A stretch of 64,000 nucleotides of DNA from Paenibacillus sedimenti (GCF_014534655.1 NZ_JACVVD010000005.1:248001-312000); one strand, 5' to 3'; numbered from the stretch's first letter, positions 29,089 through 38,609 are shown. Program-made: numbers and translations. Notes: generated by a model not told the origin, from the letters alone.

Positions 29089-29104
29089 TTCTTGCGTTTT
29101 GAGA

Positions 29105-29152
29105 AACCCGTTATCGTTCGTTGATGAGAACGAGGCGGGTTCTTGCCTTTTT
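29105..29152 (+). terminator. Terminator after the LacI gene
   Basis: AACCCG and TCGTTC on the left pair with GAACGA and CGGGTT on the right, with small internal loops. TCTTGCCTTTTT follows. Confidence 0.7.
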
Positions 29153-29172
29153 AAACTCGAATAAGGACTGTG

Positions 29173-31413
29173 ATGTTTATGAAAAAGTCGTGGTACAACC
29201 GGTTGCTGCTTTCGTATGTTCCCATCCTGTTCATTACCATAACGATCCTTACGTTCATTGCGGTTTCGCTCATAAATGAAATATCGGTCAAGGAAACGGA
29301 GAAGGCGAACCAAATTTTCACCAAATATGTGATTGATTCCATGGAAACTTCTTTACTCGGGATCGAGAGGATGGTTCTGGAGGAAATCAGCAATAATGAT
29401 AAGCTGAAAGCTTTTTTTGAGTCCAGCGGCAGCACGGAGCAAAGGCTCGATCAATATGAAGTTTCCCGAGAGCTTGGCAAAATGGTCAGCGACAATTCGT
29501 TGATCTATTCGATTTATTTGTACCGGAATGCGGATCAAACGATTCTTTCCAGAAATTTGATCGAACGGCTTGATCGTTTCGGAGATAAAGAGTTTGTTGA
29601 AAATGCCTATAAGCAGCCGTTGTCGCTGCATTGGTCCTCCGTAAGAAATTACAGAGAGCTTGGAACCGATCCGAACCAGAAGGTCATCTCGTTAAGTAAA
29701 AAGGCATTGCTTCCTTTTGGAGATCAAGGTGTCGTTGTCGTGAATGTCAGGGTAGATGAGCTGTTGCGAATTGTTGATCAAATGATCAACAACAAAATCA
29801 CCTTTATGAATATATGGAGCGGTTCAAATCAACAAGTATACCCCATAAATGCACAAACGGAAAAGAATCAGGATGGTTCTATAACCGCTCAAGGCAAAAT
29901 GACGACGCAAATTTACTCGGATTATATCGGGTGGAATTTTGTCAGCGGCTTGAAAGTGAGCAAAATTTACGGTTTCGTTTCGTTGATCTCCAGGATGTGG
30001 CTTGTGATCGGTATTGGGACGATTCTTCTAAGCGTTTTGTACATGATTTACGTGACACGCCGAAACTATCGACCCATTGAGGCCATCATGCAGCAAATAC
30101 ATGCTTACCGGAATCCCCAAGATAGTAAAGGCAACGATGAATTTGTTTTCATCGGGAAAGTGCTGAACAATTTGATCGATCAAACCGAAGTGTACGAAAA
30201 GCAATATCAAGAAGACCAGCTGGTAAGAAGGAAGCAGTTCTTTTTGGAGCTGATCGAAGGCAATCGCGCGATCTCGCCCCAAGACTGGCAGACGAACATG
30301 GATCGACTTCAAATGCCAAGCGGGTTTCGGGAATTGGCTTTTGCGGTCGTGGAAATCGATAAGTATTCGGAATTTCAAAAGAAATACAGTCCGGGCGATC
30401 AAAACCTGTTGAAATTCGGAATCACAAATGTGCTTCACGAATTTGCCTCCATGGAGGGGCACGGTATTTGGTCTGAGTGGATTTCGGGTCAGCGGTTGGC
30501 GGTTCTTTTTATTTCCAATCAGGCCGATCTGCCTATTCTGGACAGCTGCTATCCGCTTCTGGATAAATTCCGCACTTGGATTATGGTCAATCTCAAGCAA
30601 TCGGTCGCCGTCGGTTTTGGCGGGGCTGCCAGCGATGTAAGCCATATTCATCAACTTTTTAAATCGTCGATTACAGCCCTGCATTATAAAATGTCTGCAG
30701 GCATGAACCAGGTGCTGAACTTTACCGCTTTGCAAGAGATGGCATCGAACGATACGCATAAATATGTGCAGCTCGTCAACAATCTGGTTCCAGATTTTCG
30801 CCTTATGAATCCGACCTGGAGAGAGTCGCTTGAGCGATTGTTCGATGAGTTGGAAGAGGAGATTCTTGGGGATGTCGAAGTTCGCTACGTTCTTCAATAT
30901 ATGATCCGCCTCTTTAATCAAGAGATGGAAGAGTTGCCGATGGAGGCGTCGCGGATTTGGTCGGAGCAGGTGCATCCATCCTTGATGAAGCTGCTTGAGG
31001 AATCGGAGACGCTAGAGCAAATCCGCCCGCAAGCGATCTATTTGCTAGACTTGTTGTACGAACATTATGCAACAATTCGCGAAGCGAATACGCATTACAG
31101 TTTAATCAGCAAAATCCGCAAATATATCGAAGAGAACTATGCCAACCCGGACCTGTCTTTAAATCACATTAGCGATATGTTTGGTGTAAACGGAAAATAC
31201 GCCAGTCAATTGTTCAAAGAGGAATTCGGGATGAAGTTCGTCGATTTTTTGGTGAACCTGCGGATGGAGCATGCCAAAACCTTGCTGCTGCAAACCGACG
31301 ATTCCATTAATGACATCGCAGTAAAGGTCGGCTATGTTCATGCGATTTCCTTCGGTAGAACCTTTAAGAAAGTAGTCGGCGTAACGCCGGGCGATTACAG
31401 AAAGTATATGTAG
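29173..31413 (+). CDS. Membrane-anchored AraC family regulator (YtdP-like)
   Basis: One-component regulator of 746 residues. Helix 1 (about 11-33, LLSYVPILFITITILTFIAV) and helix 2 (about 270-292) enclose an extracellular sensor of about 235 residues (dCache/YesM-like). A cytoplasmic linker follows, and the C-terminal 100 residues form the AraC DNA-binding domain (LSLNHISDMFGVNGKYASQL and INDIAVKVGYVHAISFGRTF). Start ATG 29173 is chosen because AAGGAC lies about 5 bases upstream; ATG 29179 is possible. It precedes the LplA-type transporter operon and probably activates it. It has a paralogue at 41511-43772. Confidence 0.9.
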   Translation: MFMKKSWYNRLLLSYVPILFITITILTFIAVSLINEISVKETEKANQIFTKYVIDSMETSLLGIERMVLEEISNNDKLKAFFESSGSTEQRLDQYEVSRELGKMVSDNSLIYSIYLYRNADQTILSRNLIERLDRFGDKEFVENAYKQPLSLHWSSVRNYRELGTDPNQKVISLSKKALLPFGDQGVVVVNVRVDELLRIVDQMINNKITFMNIWSGSNQQVYPINAQTEKNQDGSITAQGKMTTQIYSDYIGWNFVSGLKVSKIYGFVSLISRMWLVIGIGTILLSVLYMIYVTRRNYRPIEAIMQQIHAYRNPQDSKGNDEFVFIGKVLNNLIDQTEVYEKQYQEDQLVRRKQFFLELIEGNRAISPQDWQTNMDRLQMPSGFRELAFAVVEIDKYSEFQKKYSPGDQNLLKFGITNVLHEFASMEGHGIWSEWISGQRLAVLFISNQADLPILDSCYPLLDKFRTWIMVNLKQSVAVGFGGAASDVSHIHQLFKSSITALHYKMSAGMNQVLNFTALQEMASNDTHKYVQLVNNLVPDFRLMNPTWRESLERLFDELEEEILGDVEVRYVLQYMIRLFNQEMEELPMEASRIWSEQVHPSLMKLLEESETLEQIRPQAIYLLDLLYEHYATIREANTHYSLISKIRKYIEENYANPDLSLNHISDMFGVNGKYASQLFKEEFGMKFVDFLVNLRMEHAKTLLLQTDDSINDIAVKVGYVHAISFGRTFKKVVGVTPGDYRKYM

Positions 31414-31422
31414 CGGGATCGT

Positions 31423-31453
31423 GAACCTCTAAATACGGAGGTTCTCTTCTTTT
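31423..31453 (+). terminator. Terminator after the AraC regulator
   Basis: GAACCTC (31423-31429) pairs with GAGGTTC (31438-31444), followed by TCTTCTTTT. Confidence 0.65.
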
Positions 31454-31572
31454 AGACAAAAGGTTTATCAACTGAATATTGTTTATTCTGCGAAATTTGT
31501 CGGCTGAAAAACTGCATGCTCCCGCCACAACCGGGCGTACTGAATTTTGTTGGTCGGTCTGAATGATGTTGA

Positions 31573-31601
31573 TTGACCCTAAACGCTCCGGACATTATAA
31601 C
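31573..31601 (+). promoter_or_regulatory. Promoter of the oligosaccharide operon
   Basis: TTGACC (31573-31578), 17 bases, TATAAC (31596-31601). The transcript would have a leader of about 85 bases before the ATG at 31695. Confidence 0.55.
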
Positions 31602-31694
31602 TAAGATACATCCACGGCAACAACGACAAGAGTAGCTAACGCAAACATGCCGATGGACGCACACGTTCTTATACAACATATAGGAGGAGTTGCA

Positions 31695-33308
31695 ATGGTA
31701 CAAAAGAAAGCGTTTAAGGGGACAATATTTACGGTCTTGGCAACTACATTCGTAGTTAGCGTTTTGAGCGGATGTGCAAGCAGCAATGAGGGACAAACGG
31801 CCAAAGAGACAGATAGCGCCAAAGCAACGACGGCAGCATCCCAAAAGCCGGTAACGATTAAAGTTGAAGTGTTTGACCGCGGCAACTCGCCGGCAGGCAA
31901 GTCTGTAACAAACAACTACATCACGAAGTACGTAGAAGATAATTTTACAAAGAAAACAAACATTAAAGTCGAATATGTTCCTGTGCCGCGGGCTCAAGAA
32001 GTGGAGAAGCTGAACGTATTGATGGCGAGCGGCGACGCTCCGGACATCGTGTTCACGTACGACTCGAATCTTGTGTACAAATATGTACAGCAAGGCGGGA
32101 TTGCAGAGCTAGGTTCTTTGCTCGACCAGTACGGCTCCAATCTTAAATCCTACCTCGGCAAAGATACATTAGCATTTGGTACTTATGACGGTAAACAATA
32201 TGCTATTCCGGCGAAACGCGTTTATTTGGGTAAGTATTCGTCCGAAATTCGTCAGGACTGGCTGGACAAGCTTGGTTTGCCGTCTCCGAAAACAACGGAT
32301 GAGGTATACCAAACGCTCAAAGCCTTTAAGGAAAAGAAACCTGGCGGCGATCAAACGATTCCACTTGGTTTTGCATTAGATCCTGCATCCTATGAGCCGA
32401 TTATTTGGACGTTCATCAAAAATTTATCGAACGAGAGCCGTTACACGCAATCGCAACTGCTCGGTTCCCGCGAATATCCGGTATTGATGGATGGGCATAA
32501 AGACGGGGTCCGTTTCTTGAACAAGCTGTACAATGAAGGACTGATCAGCCCTGACTTTGCTTTGGATAAGGACAAAAAGAAACTGTACCAGGATATTGCT
32601 ACCGGCAAAGTCGGCATGTATGCAGAGAATGCTGGCGAGTCCTATAAAATTCAACCGCCTGATACGTATACGGTTCTGCAAAAAACGGTGGCCGGCGCCA
32701 AGCTCGCTCCAATAGATCCATATACGAACGCGGAAGGCAAGCACGTCAAGCCTTCTTATATACCGGCAGGTCTGAACGTGATTATTCCTAAGACAAGTAA
32801 AGTGGCTGCTGAAGCCGTACAATATCTAGATTGGCTGGCTCAAAAAGATGTAATGTACGCAATGATTTATGGTGTTGAGGGCAAAAACCACAATAAGGTA
32901 AACGGGTTGCCTGTAAGGCTGGATAATGAGGATACGAAACAAAACCTGTACAATTATGGCGACTATACGATTATCACGAATGGAACCGATTTCGGCAGCG
33001 CTGATAAAAATACGGAAGCATTATCTTTGGATTACATTGAAGCTAATCGCAAAGATGCGACTCAAGCTTTGAAAAATGGCTTGCAGGACGGGCTGTCCCC
33101 AGTGAGATTTGATCGTCCGATCGAAGCTGAAGCGAAATACGGCAAGGCGCTCAGCGACAAATACGAGCAGTTGCTTGTAAAATCGATTCTGTCTAAGCCA
33201 GCGGACTTCGACAAAACGTATGACGATATGTTGAAGGATTTCATGACAAACGGCGGAGAAGCCATTCAAAAAGAACGTGCGGAAGCATTCAAAAATATTA
33301 AAAAATAA
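31695..33308 (+). CDS. Oligosaccharide ABC transporter substrate-binding lipoprotein (LplA/YtcQ type)
   Basis: 537 residues. Signal peptide with lipobox VLSGCASS. The mature protein has VKVEVFDRGNSPAG-like sequence, VPVPRAQEVEKLNVLMASGDAPDIVFTYD, AIPAKRVYLGKYSSEIRQDWLDKLG and NKLYNEGLISPDFALDKDKKK, a pattern of the large LplA-type proteins that bind plant-derived oligosaccharides. The start is ATG 31695 with AGGAGGAG 5-8 bases upstream; the longer frame from 31647 has no site. A strong hairpin separates it from the permease genes. A close paralogue is at 44009-45685. Confidence 0.9.
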   Translation: MVQKKAFKGTIFTVLATTFVVSVLSGCASSNEGQTAKETDSAKATTAASQKPVTIKVEVFDRGNSPAGKSVTNNYITKYVEDNFTKKTNIKVEYVPVPRAQEVEKLNVLMASGDAPDIVFTYDSNLVYKYVQQGGIAELGSLLDQYGSNLKSYLGKDTLAFGTYDGKQYAIPAKRVYLGKYSSEIRQDWLDKLGLPSPKTTDEVYQTLKAFKEKKPGGDQTIPLGFALDPASYEPIIWTFIKNLSNESRYTQSQLLGSREYPVLMDGHKDGVRFLNKLYNEGLISPDFALDKDKKKLYQDIATGKVGMYAENAGESYKIQPPDTYTVLQKTVAGAKLAPIDPYTNAEGKHVKPSYIPAGLNVIIPKTSKVAAEAVQYLDWLAQKDVMYAMIYGVEGKNHNKVNGLPVRLDNEDTKQNLYNYGDYTIITNGTDFGSADKNTEALSLDYIEANRKDATQALKNGLQDGLSPVRFDRPIEAEAKYGKALSDKYEQLLVKSILSKPADFDKTYDDMLKDFMTNGGEAIQKERAEAFKNIKK

Positions 33309-33322
33309 AGAACAGCAGCAGG

Positions 33323-33361
33323 TTTCATGCATGAAGGCTAGCCTGGCTTTCATGCATGAAG
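33323..33361 (+). repeat. Direct-repeat hairpin between binding protein and permease genes
   Basis: TTTCATGCATGAAG is present twice (33323-33336 and 33348-33361). Because TTCATGCATGAA is its own reverse complement, the two copies also pair to form a 15-base stem including one G-U pair, with a 7-base loop. Only a short T run (CTTTT) follows. Such structures often stabilise the upstream mRNA or attenuate the downstream part (inference). Confidence 0.7.
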
Positions 33362-33406
33362 CTTTTCATCAAAGAATTTTCGTTAGAGCGAAGGAAGGTG
33401 GATCGG

Positions 33407-34312
33407 TTGAAACGTTTCAATGTTTACTTAATCAGATATTGGCAGCTGTACGCCATGCTATTGCTCCCTGTCGCTTTTTTCGTCATTTTCAAATATGGCC
33501 CGATGTACGGCGTTTTGATTGCATTTAAAGACTTTAATCTGTTTCAAGGCATTTCGAAGAGTCCATGGATCGGTCTCGATACGTTTAGAGCGGTATTCAA
33601 AATGCAAGATTTTTATACAGCGTTAAAAAATACATTTATGCTTAATTTTCTGGATTTAATCGTATCCTTCCCTGCTCCCATTTTGCTGGCTATTATGCTC
33701 AATGAGCTTAGAATCGCATGGTTTAAGAAAATTTCGCAAACAGTCCTTTATTTACCGCATTTCATATCTTGGATTATAATCGGCGGGATCGTCTATCAAG
33801 TCTTCAGCACGAACACAGGCATTATCAATCACATGCTAGCCGGTTTGGGCATCGATCCGATTCCGTTTTTATCGAATAAATATTATTGGCTGCTTACTTA
33901 TTTAGGCACAGGTGTATGGCAAAGCGCAGGTTGGGGGACCATCATTTATTTGGCCGCGCTGACGGGCATCAGTAAAGAATTGTACGAAGCTGCTGAAGTC
34001 GACGGAGCGGGACGCTTGAAACGCATTTGGCATATTACGATTCCTGGCATCAAGCCGACGATTATCGTTCTCCTGATTTTGAAGCTAGGCGAGATGGTGC
34101 AGATCGGGTTTGACCGTCCTTTTGTCATCGGCAATGTGCAGGTTCGCGAATTCTCGGAAGTGCTAAGCACATTTGTCTATAAAATGGGTATGCAATCCGG
34201 TGAATATTCCGTAGCGACAGCGGTTGGCTTCTTCCAGGCGGTTGTCGGACTCGTCTTTATTCTTACTTCCAACTACATTTCCAAGAAAACGACAGATCAA
34301 GGCATCATTTAA
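33407..34312 (+). CDS. Oligosaccharide ABC transporter permease (LplB/YteP type)
   Basis: Six-helix membrane permease, 301 residues. The N-terminus after the start reads MKRFNVYLIRYWQLYAMLLL and then FKYGPMYGVLIAFKDFN, typical of LplB. The EAA loop is YEAAEVDGAGRLKRIWHITIPGIKP. It ends KKTTDQGII, a usual terminus for this group. TTG 33407 is chosen because AAGGAAGGTGG lies just upstream; an upstream ATG at 33356 falls within the hairpin repeat region. Pairs with the next permease. Confidence 0.88.
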   Translation: MKRFNVYLIRYWQLYAMLLLPVAFFVIFKYGPMYGVLIAFKDFNLFQGISKSPWIGLDTFRAVFKMQDFYTALKNTFMLNFLDLIVSFPAPILLAIMLNELRIAWFKKISQTVLYLPHFISWIIIGGIVYQVFSTNTGIINHMLAGLGIDPIPFLSNKYYWLLTYLGTGVWQSAGWGTIIYLAALTGISKELYEAAEVDGAGRLKRIWHITIPGIKPTIIVLLILKLGEMVQIGFDRPFVIGNVQVREFSEVLSTFVYKMGMQSGEYSVATAVGFFQAVVGLVFILTSNYISKKTTDQGII

Positions 34313-34339
34313 TCGATATATACTGAAAGGAGTGGAGTT

Positions 34340-35212
34340 ATGAACGCAAAAGCGGCAAGCCGGACGTTCGACATTATCAATACCGTCATTCTAACTCTGG
34401 TCTTATTCGTATGCTTGGTCCCATTTTTGCATATTATTTCGATATCACTGAGTTCGAATGCGCCAATATTAAAAGGTCTTGTTACGATTTTTCCGGTAGA
34501 AATCAGTTTTGAAGCCTATACCCGCGTCCTAATGGATCCGATGATGATCAAATCCTTGGGATACTCCATTTATTTGACGGTTCTCTTCACGGTCGTTTGC
34601 ATGGTGATGACGATCGCAGCTGCTTATCCGCTTACGAAAACCGAACTTAAAGGCAGAAAGATCATCATGTATATGATCGTATTCACGATGTTTTTCAGCG
34701 GCGGAATCATTCCTGAATATATTTTGGTTAAACAGCTGCATCTGGTGAATACGACCTGGTCGCTTATTTTGCCGCTCATGATCAATCCGTTTTACTTGAT
34801 TATCTTGATTACGTTTTTCAATTCGATCCCTAAGAGCTTGGAGGAATCCGCAGAGCTGGACGGCAGCAGCCATTTCGGCACGTTGGTCCGTATTATCCTG
34901 CCATTGTCGATGCCGATTATCGCGACGCTCAGTTTGTTTTATGCGGTGAACCGCTGGAATGGTTTTATGGATACGCTGTTTTACATTACAGATCCGGATT
35001 TGTACCCGCTGCAGCTCAAGCTGTACCAGCTTATTGTGAACAGTCAGATTAGCGATCAATTGCAAATGGAAGGAAGCCAAATCGTGCAGGTGCTGCCGGA
35101 AAGCTTAAAAGCAGCCAGTATTATGTTCGCTACCGTGCCGATCCTGATCGTGTATCCATGGCTGCAAAAATATTTCGTATCCGGCATCATGCTCGGTTCG
35201 GTGAAAGGATAG
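34340..35212 (+). CDS. Oligosaccharide ABC transporter permease (LplC/YtcP type)
   Basis: Six-helix membrane permease, 290 residues. Patterns typical of LplC: PFLHIISISLSSNAPILKGLV, YSIYLTVLFTVVCMVMTIAAAYPLTK and TMFFSGGIIPEYILVKQLHL. The EAA loop is EESAELDGSSHFGTLVRIILPLSMP and the C-terminus GIMLGSVKG. AAAGGAG precedes the ATG. No ATPase gene lies in the operon. Confidence 0.9.
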   Translation: MNAKAASRTFDIINTVILTLVLFVCLVPFLHIISISLSSNAPILKGLVTIFPVEISFEAYTRVLMDPMMIKSLGYSIYLTVLFTVVCMVMTIAAAYPLTKTELKGRKIIMYMIVFTMFFSGGIIPEYILVKQLHLVNTTWSLILPLMINPFYLIILITFFNSIPKSLEESAELDGSSHFGTLVRIILPLSMPIIATLSLFYAVNRWNGFMDTLFYITDPDLYPLQLKLYQLIVNSQISDQLQMEGSQIVQVLPESLKAASIMFATVPILIVYPWLQKYFVSGIMLGSVKG

Positions 35213-35222
35213 GGGCGCTTCC

Positions 35223-36176
35223 ATGTGGGATAAAGGCGAATATTCATTTTCAACATGTTGGAACATAAAAAAGCATCCGGCGAACGGACGCGAACTGATC
35301 GAGGAAATTAAAGAGCTCGGTTTCCGCAATGTGGAGCTGAATTACAATATCAAGGCCGAGCATCTGGAAACGATCGAGCCGATGATCGAAAAGGGCGAGA
35401 TCGGGATTTCCAGCGTCCATAATGTGTTCCCTTATATCGCGGATAAAGACTATGATACGGATTCGGTGATGCTCGGCTTTGACGATGAAGCCAAACGGAA
35501 GCGTTCCGTAGAACTCTTGATTCAGTCCATCGAGTATGCGGACCGTTATGGAGCGAAAGCAGTCGTCGTGCATCCGGGCGAGGTGCCTTTTGCCTACAAT
35601 ATTGATCATGAATTAAAGCAGCTGTACCGCGAGCATGGCAGAGAATCCGAAGCCTATCAGAAGCTTTGGAAGGAAATGCTTCAGAAACGTGAGCAGGGCA
35701 GTCCTATATATACGAAGCGGATTCAAGACAGCTTGGAAGAAGTGTGCGAATATACGGCGAAAAAAGGCTACAACATCGCGATCGGTATCGAGACACGCTC
35801 CCGTTGCTATCAAATGCCGACGCTCATGGAAGCGAAGACGATTTGCGACAACTTGAAGGGTGCCCCAGTGTACTTGTGGTACGATATCGGCCATGCCATG
35901 ATGATGGACCGTATGGGACTTTACAACAATATCGAGGAGTTGCAGCAAGTAAAATCCTATATTTATGGCGTGCACATTCATGAAACGCTGGAGCTGTCGG
36001 ATCATTGGTGTCCGTACGTTCACAGCAAGGAAGAGTACTTCGATCATTTCCTGGAAGTGATTGAGAAGGCTCCGCTTAAGGTATATGAATTGAAAGCCGT
36101 TTGCCAGCCCGATGAAATACATGAAAGCCACGCACATATTACAAGCAGAATCGCTGCGGAGAAATACCATGGATAG
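35223..36176 (+). CDS. Sugar phosphate isomerase/epimerase family TIM-barrel protein
   Basis: 317 residues, cytosolic, xylose-isomerase-like TIM barrel (AP-endonuclease-2 family). Likely metal ligands lie in VVHPGEVPF, IGIETRSRCYQMP, WYDIGHAMMMD and YGVHIHETLELSDHWCP. It probably converts a sugar or uronate derivative released from the imported oligosaccharide. The exact reaction cannot be told. It starts 10 bases after the permease stop and overlaps the next gene by 8 bases. Confidence 0.8.
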   Translation: MWDKGEYSFSTCWNIKKHPANGRELIEEIKELGFRNVELNYNIKAEHLETIEPMIEKGEIGISSVHNVFPYIADKDYDTDSVMLGFDDEAKRKRSVELLIQSIEYADRYGAKAVVVHPGEVPFAYNIDHELKQLYREHGRESEAYQKLWKEMLQKREQGSPIYTKRIQDSLEEVCEYTAKKGYNIAIGIETRSRCYQMPTLMEAKTICDNLKGAPVYLWYDIGHAMMMDRMGLYNNIEELQQVKSYIYGVHIHETLELSDHWCPYVHSKEEYFDHFLEVIEKAPLKVYELKAVCQPDEIHESHAHITSRIAAEKYHG

Positions 36177-36834
36177 ACAGCTCATTAAGGCCTACGCGCC
36201 TTATCTATACTTTGACAAGCATGAACCCTTCTTCCCGGTTCGGGTCGGGGTAACGGTTTTCGAGCGGGAGGGGGCATCTCCTTCGTTCCGAAGATCGTTT
36301 TCTTTTCGCGACTCACGTGTGAAGAAGATTATTGAATATGCGATTTATTGGGATTACGATATTCAGCATTTATACGAATTGGAGCATGTCTGGGTGTATA
36401 TCGGCCATGAAGGTGAAGTTATCGACTGCGAGGCGAGCTTTCACGGCAAGTATTTGAAGGGACTGCTCAAGGATCGCAGCAATTTGGCGGACGGGACGCA
36501 TGTACGGCTCTATGCTCAACCTGGGAAACATGCATTGTGCCCGGTGCCTGAGTTTTTGGAGCTCGTTCCGCATTTCTGGACTGCTGTGAATGAGAATGCC
36601 GGGATTGATGGCTTAACGGTTCCTTATTTTCTGGAGGATATGTTAACGACGAACGAGGAAACGAATAGGCTGGTCGAAGCCTATTTGCGCACTTGTGCGT
36701 TTACGCCTACTTTGGCTTATGTGGAATATCGATTTGATGAGTCTCTTTTCGTGCCATGGAATCAGCTTCTGGACGAAATTCCTCATCGGATTCAGATAAA
36801 GATTGCAGAGCTTAGAGAGTTATTTGGTTCATAG
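36169..36834 (+). CDS. Protein of unknown function in the oligosaccharide operon
   Basis: 221 residues, no signal peptide or membrane helix. ATG 36169 (GGAG 7 bases upstream) overlaps the stop of the isomerase gene, so it is translationally coupled. I do not recognise the family firmly. The N-terminus YAPYLYFDKHEPFFPV recalls Vps62-like proteins. Residues 61-93 follow a W-D-Y-D-x-x-H...E-H-V-W-V-Y...F-H-G order, similar in spacing to the NEP1-like proteins' HRHDWE...VVVW...QHG. A distant fold relationship is speculation. Operon position suggests a role in handling the imported sugar or in metal-dependent chemistry. Confidence 0.75.
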   Translation: MDRQLIKAYAPYLYFDKHEPFFPVRVGVTVFEREGASPSFRRSFSFRDSRVKKIIEYAIYWDYDIQHLYELEHVWVYIGHEGEVIDCEASFHGKYLKGLLKDRSNLADGTHVRLYAQPGKHALCPVPEFLELVPHFWTAVNENAGIDGLTVPYFLEDMLTTNEETNRLVEAYLRTCAFTPTLAYVEYRFDESLFVPWNQLLDEIPHRIQIKIAELRELFGS

Positions 36835-36863
36835 ACATGATGTTTGTTTGAGGGGGGAAAGGG

Positions 36864-38591
36864 ATGTACGAACGATTAGTGAAAATCAACGATAAATGGA
36901 CAGAAGATACGCTGCGCCAGCAGGTTGCGGACACGAACAGCAGGTTTTACGGAGGCATCGCGGATCCGATTAGCGGGGTTGCCATGGCAAGTCATGTTTG
37001 CTCTGCAGCGGTGCTGCCTCAATGGATCCCTGCCCTGCTGAATCCGGATTCCTCTTATTACCGGAACAGCGAGCTATTGACGGCAACGGATCGGGTCGCA
37101 GCCTTCATGCTGAACCGCCAACATCCGGACGGAACGATATCCCCCGGTTATACCAACTACAATTCGCCGCCGGATACGGCATTCGTAATCGGCATTATGG
37201 CTCCGGTATACCAGCTCCTGAAGAAGGCTGACTGGGAACCGGTGCGGCCTGTTGCCGAGAAGCTGAAGCTTTTTCTTGAAAGATCCGTCCCGGCGATGCT
37301 GACCGGCGGCTGTCATACGCCCAATCACCGTTGGGTGATCACTGCGGCGCTTGGTTTCCTGTATGAAATATTTGCGCTGCCCGAGCTTGCAGCCAGAGCG
37401 GACGAATGGCTGGTGGAAGGCATGGACATTACGGCGGACGGTGAATGGACGGAGCGAAGCAACGGCATCTATAATGCGGTAAGCGATATTGCCCTGATTC
37501 ATACGGCAAGACTTTTGAACCGTCCGGAGCTTTTTGAATATGTTCGGCGAAATTTACGCATGATGGTGTATTTGATTCATCCTTCCGGCGAAGTCGTCAC
37601 CGAGTACTCCGGTCGTCAAGATTTCGGACAGAAATCGGACATGGCGTACTATTTTCTCAGCTACAGCTTGATGGCGGCTCTTGACCGCGATCCGTTTTTC
37701 GCGGCGATGTCCGACTATGCGGGCGGTTGCATTACCGAAAATACGGTCCATCATAACGCCATGTTAGGCTATCTGTTGTTTCCGGAGATCCTACTTACGG
37801 ATTTGGAAAGAGTGCCGCTGCCGGAGCAATATAACAAAATAATAAATGGCGAGCATCCGATCGCCGAACACTTAAATCGGGTACATGCAGTAGGCCACCA
37901 TTCCAAAATTCAGCACAGCAGCATGCATTTCGCTTTCGGCAGTCCGATTGTGCGCATTCGCGACAAAGAGGATAGTGTGACGCTGATGACCAGAACGCCG
38001 TCCTTCTTTTCGCTAAGACACGGCAAAGCCAGATTGCTGGGTGTAAAATTGGCAACTACGTTTTTACCGGGCGTCGTCGATTTCAATGAATTTCATATCG
38101 TGGGCGGTGTATACAAGCTGGCCAGAACCCAGGAAAAAGGGTATAACGGACCTGTTCCTCGCCAATTGCTGCCCGAAAGCGTGACCCGTGAAACGGTGAG
38201 TCCCTGGTATTTGCTCCCGCATCAGCACCGTCCAGCTACGCACGTACAGGAGCATAGACTTCAAGTTGAGCTGTCCCAGCATGCAAACGAGTGGATGATC
38301 CATGTCAAATCGGATGAGCGGGAGGATGTGTTTGCACAGCTTACCTTCGTTCTAGGAGAAGAAGGGACGGTTGTGGGAGACGGCTTGCTTGAGGCCGGAG
38401 GAGACCGCTACTTCCATAAAGGCGGCTCGTTTACCTACAATTCGGGGACCGATGCCATTCTGATCGAAGGAGGCGCCTATGATCACCGTCTGCCGATGAT
38501 CCGAGAAGATCAGCACCCCAGCGGCTGCAAGTATGTGCATGTGAATTTGTTGACGCCTTTCGATCAGACTTTCAGGATTCGATTGCTATAA
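36864..38591 (+). CDS. Alpha-toroid glycoside hydrolase or lyase-like protein, activity unknown
   Basis: 575 residues, no signal peptide, hence cytosolic. The N-terminal two thirds look like an (alpha/alpha) barrel: LNRQHPDGTISPGYTNYNSPPDT, GGCHTPNHRWVITAALGFLYEI and NGIYNAVSDIALIHTARLL. The C-terminal third is beta-rich, as in heparinase II/III-like proteins and some beta-glucuronidases (GH154 is a possibility). HTPNHRW and YSGRQDFGQ are candidate active-site segments. GGGGGG precedes the ATG. It likely trims a glycan fragment before the GH105 step; the bond cleaved is not known. Confidence 0.7.
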   Translation: MYERLVKINDKWTEDTLRQQVADTNSRFYGGIADPISGVAMASHVCSAAVLPQWIPALLNPDSSYYRNSELLTATDRVAAFMLNRQHPDGTISPGYTNYNSPPDTAFVIGIMAPVYQLLKKADWEPVRPVAEKLKLFLERSVPAMLTGGCHTPNHRWVITAALGFLYEIFALPELAARADEWLVEGMDITADGEWTERSNGIYNAVSDIALIHTARLLNRPELFEYVRRNLRMMVYLIHPSGEVVTEYSGRQDFGQKSDMAYYFLSYSLMAALDRDPFFAAMSDYAGGCITENTVHHNAMLGYLLFPEILLTDLERVPLPEQYNKIINGEHPIAEHLNRVHAVGHHSKIQHSSMHFAFGSPIVRIRDKEDSVTLMTRTPSFFSLRHGKARLLGVKLATTFLPGVVDFNEFHIVGGVYKLARTQEKGYNGPVPRQLLPESVTRETVSPWYLLPHQHRPATHVQEHRLQVELSQHANEWMIHVKSDEREDVFAQLTFVLGEEGTVVGDGLLEAGGDRYFHKGGSFTYNSGTDAILIEGGAYDHRLPMIREDQHPSGCKYVHVNLLTPFDQTFRIRLL

Positions 38592-38609
38592 GCGGAGAGG
38601 ATGTTCAAA

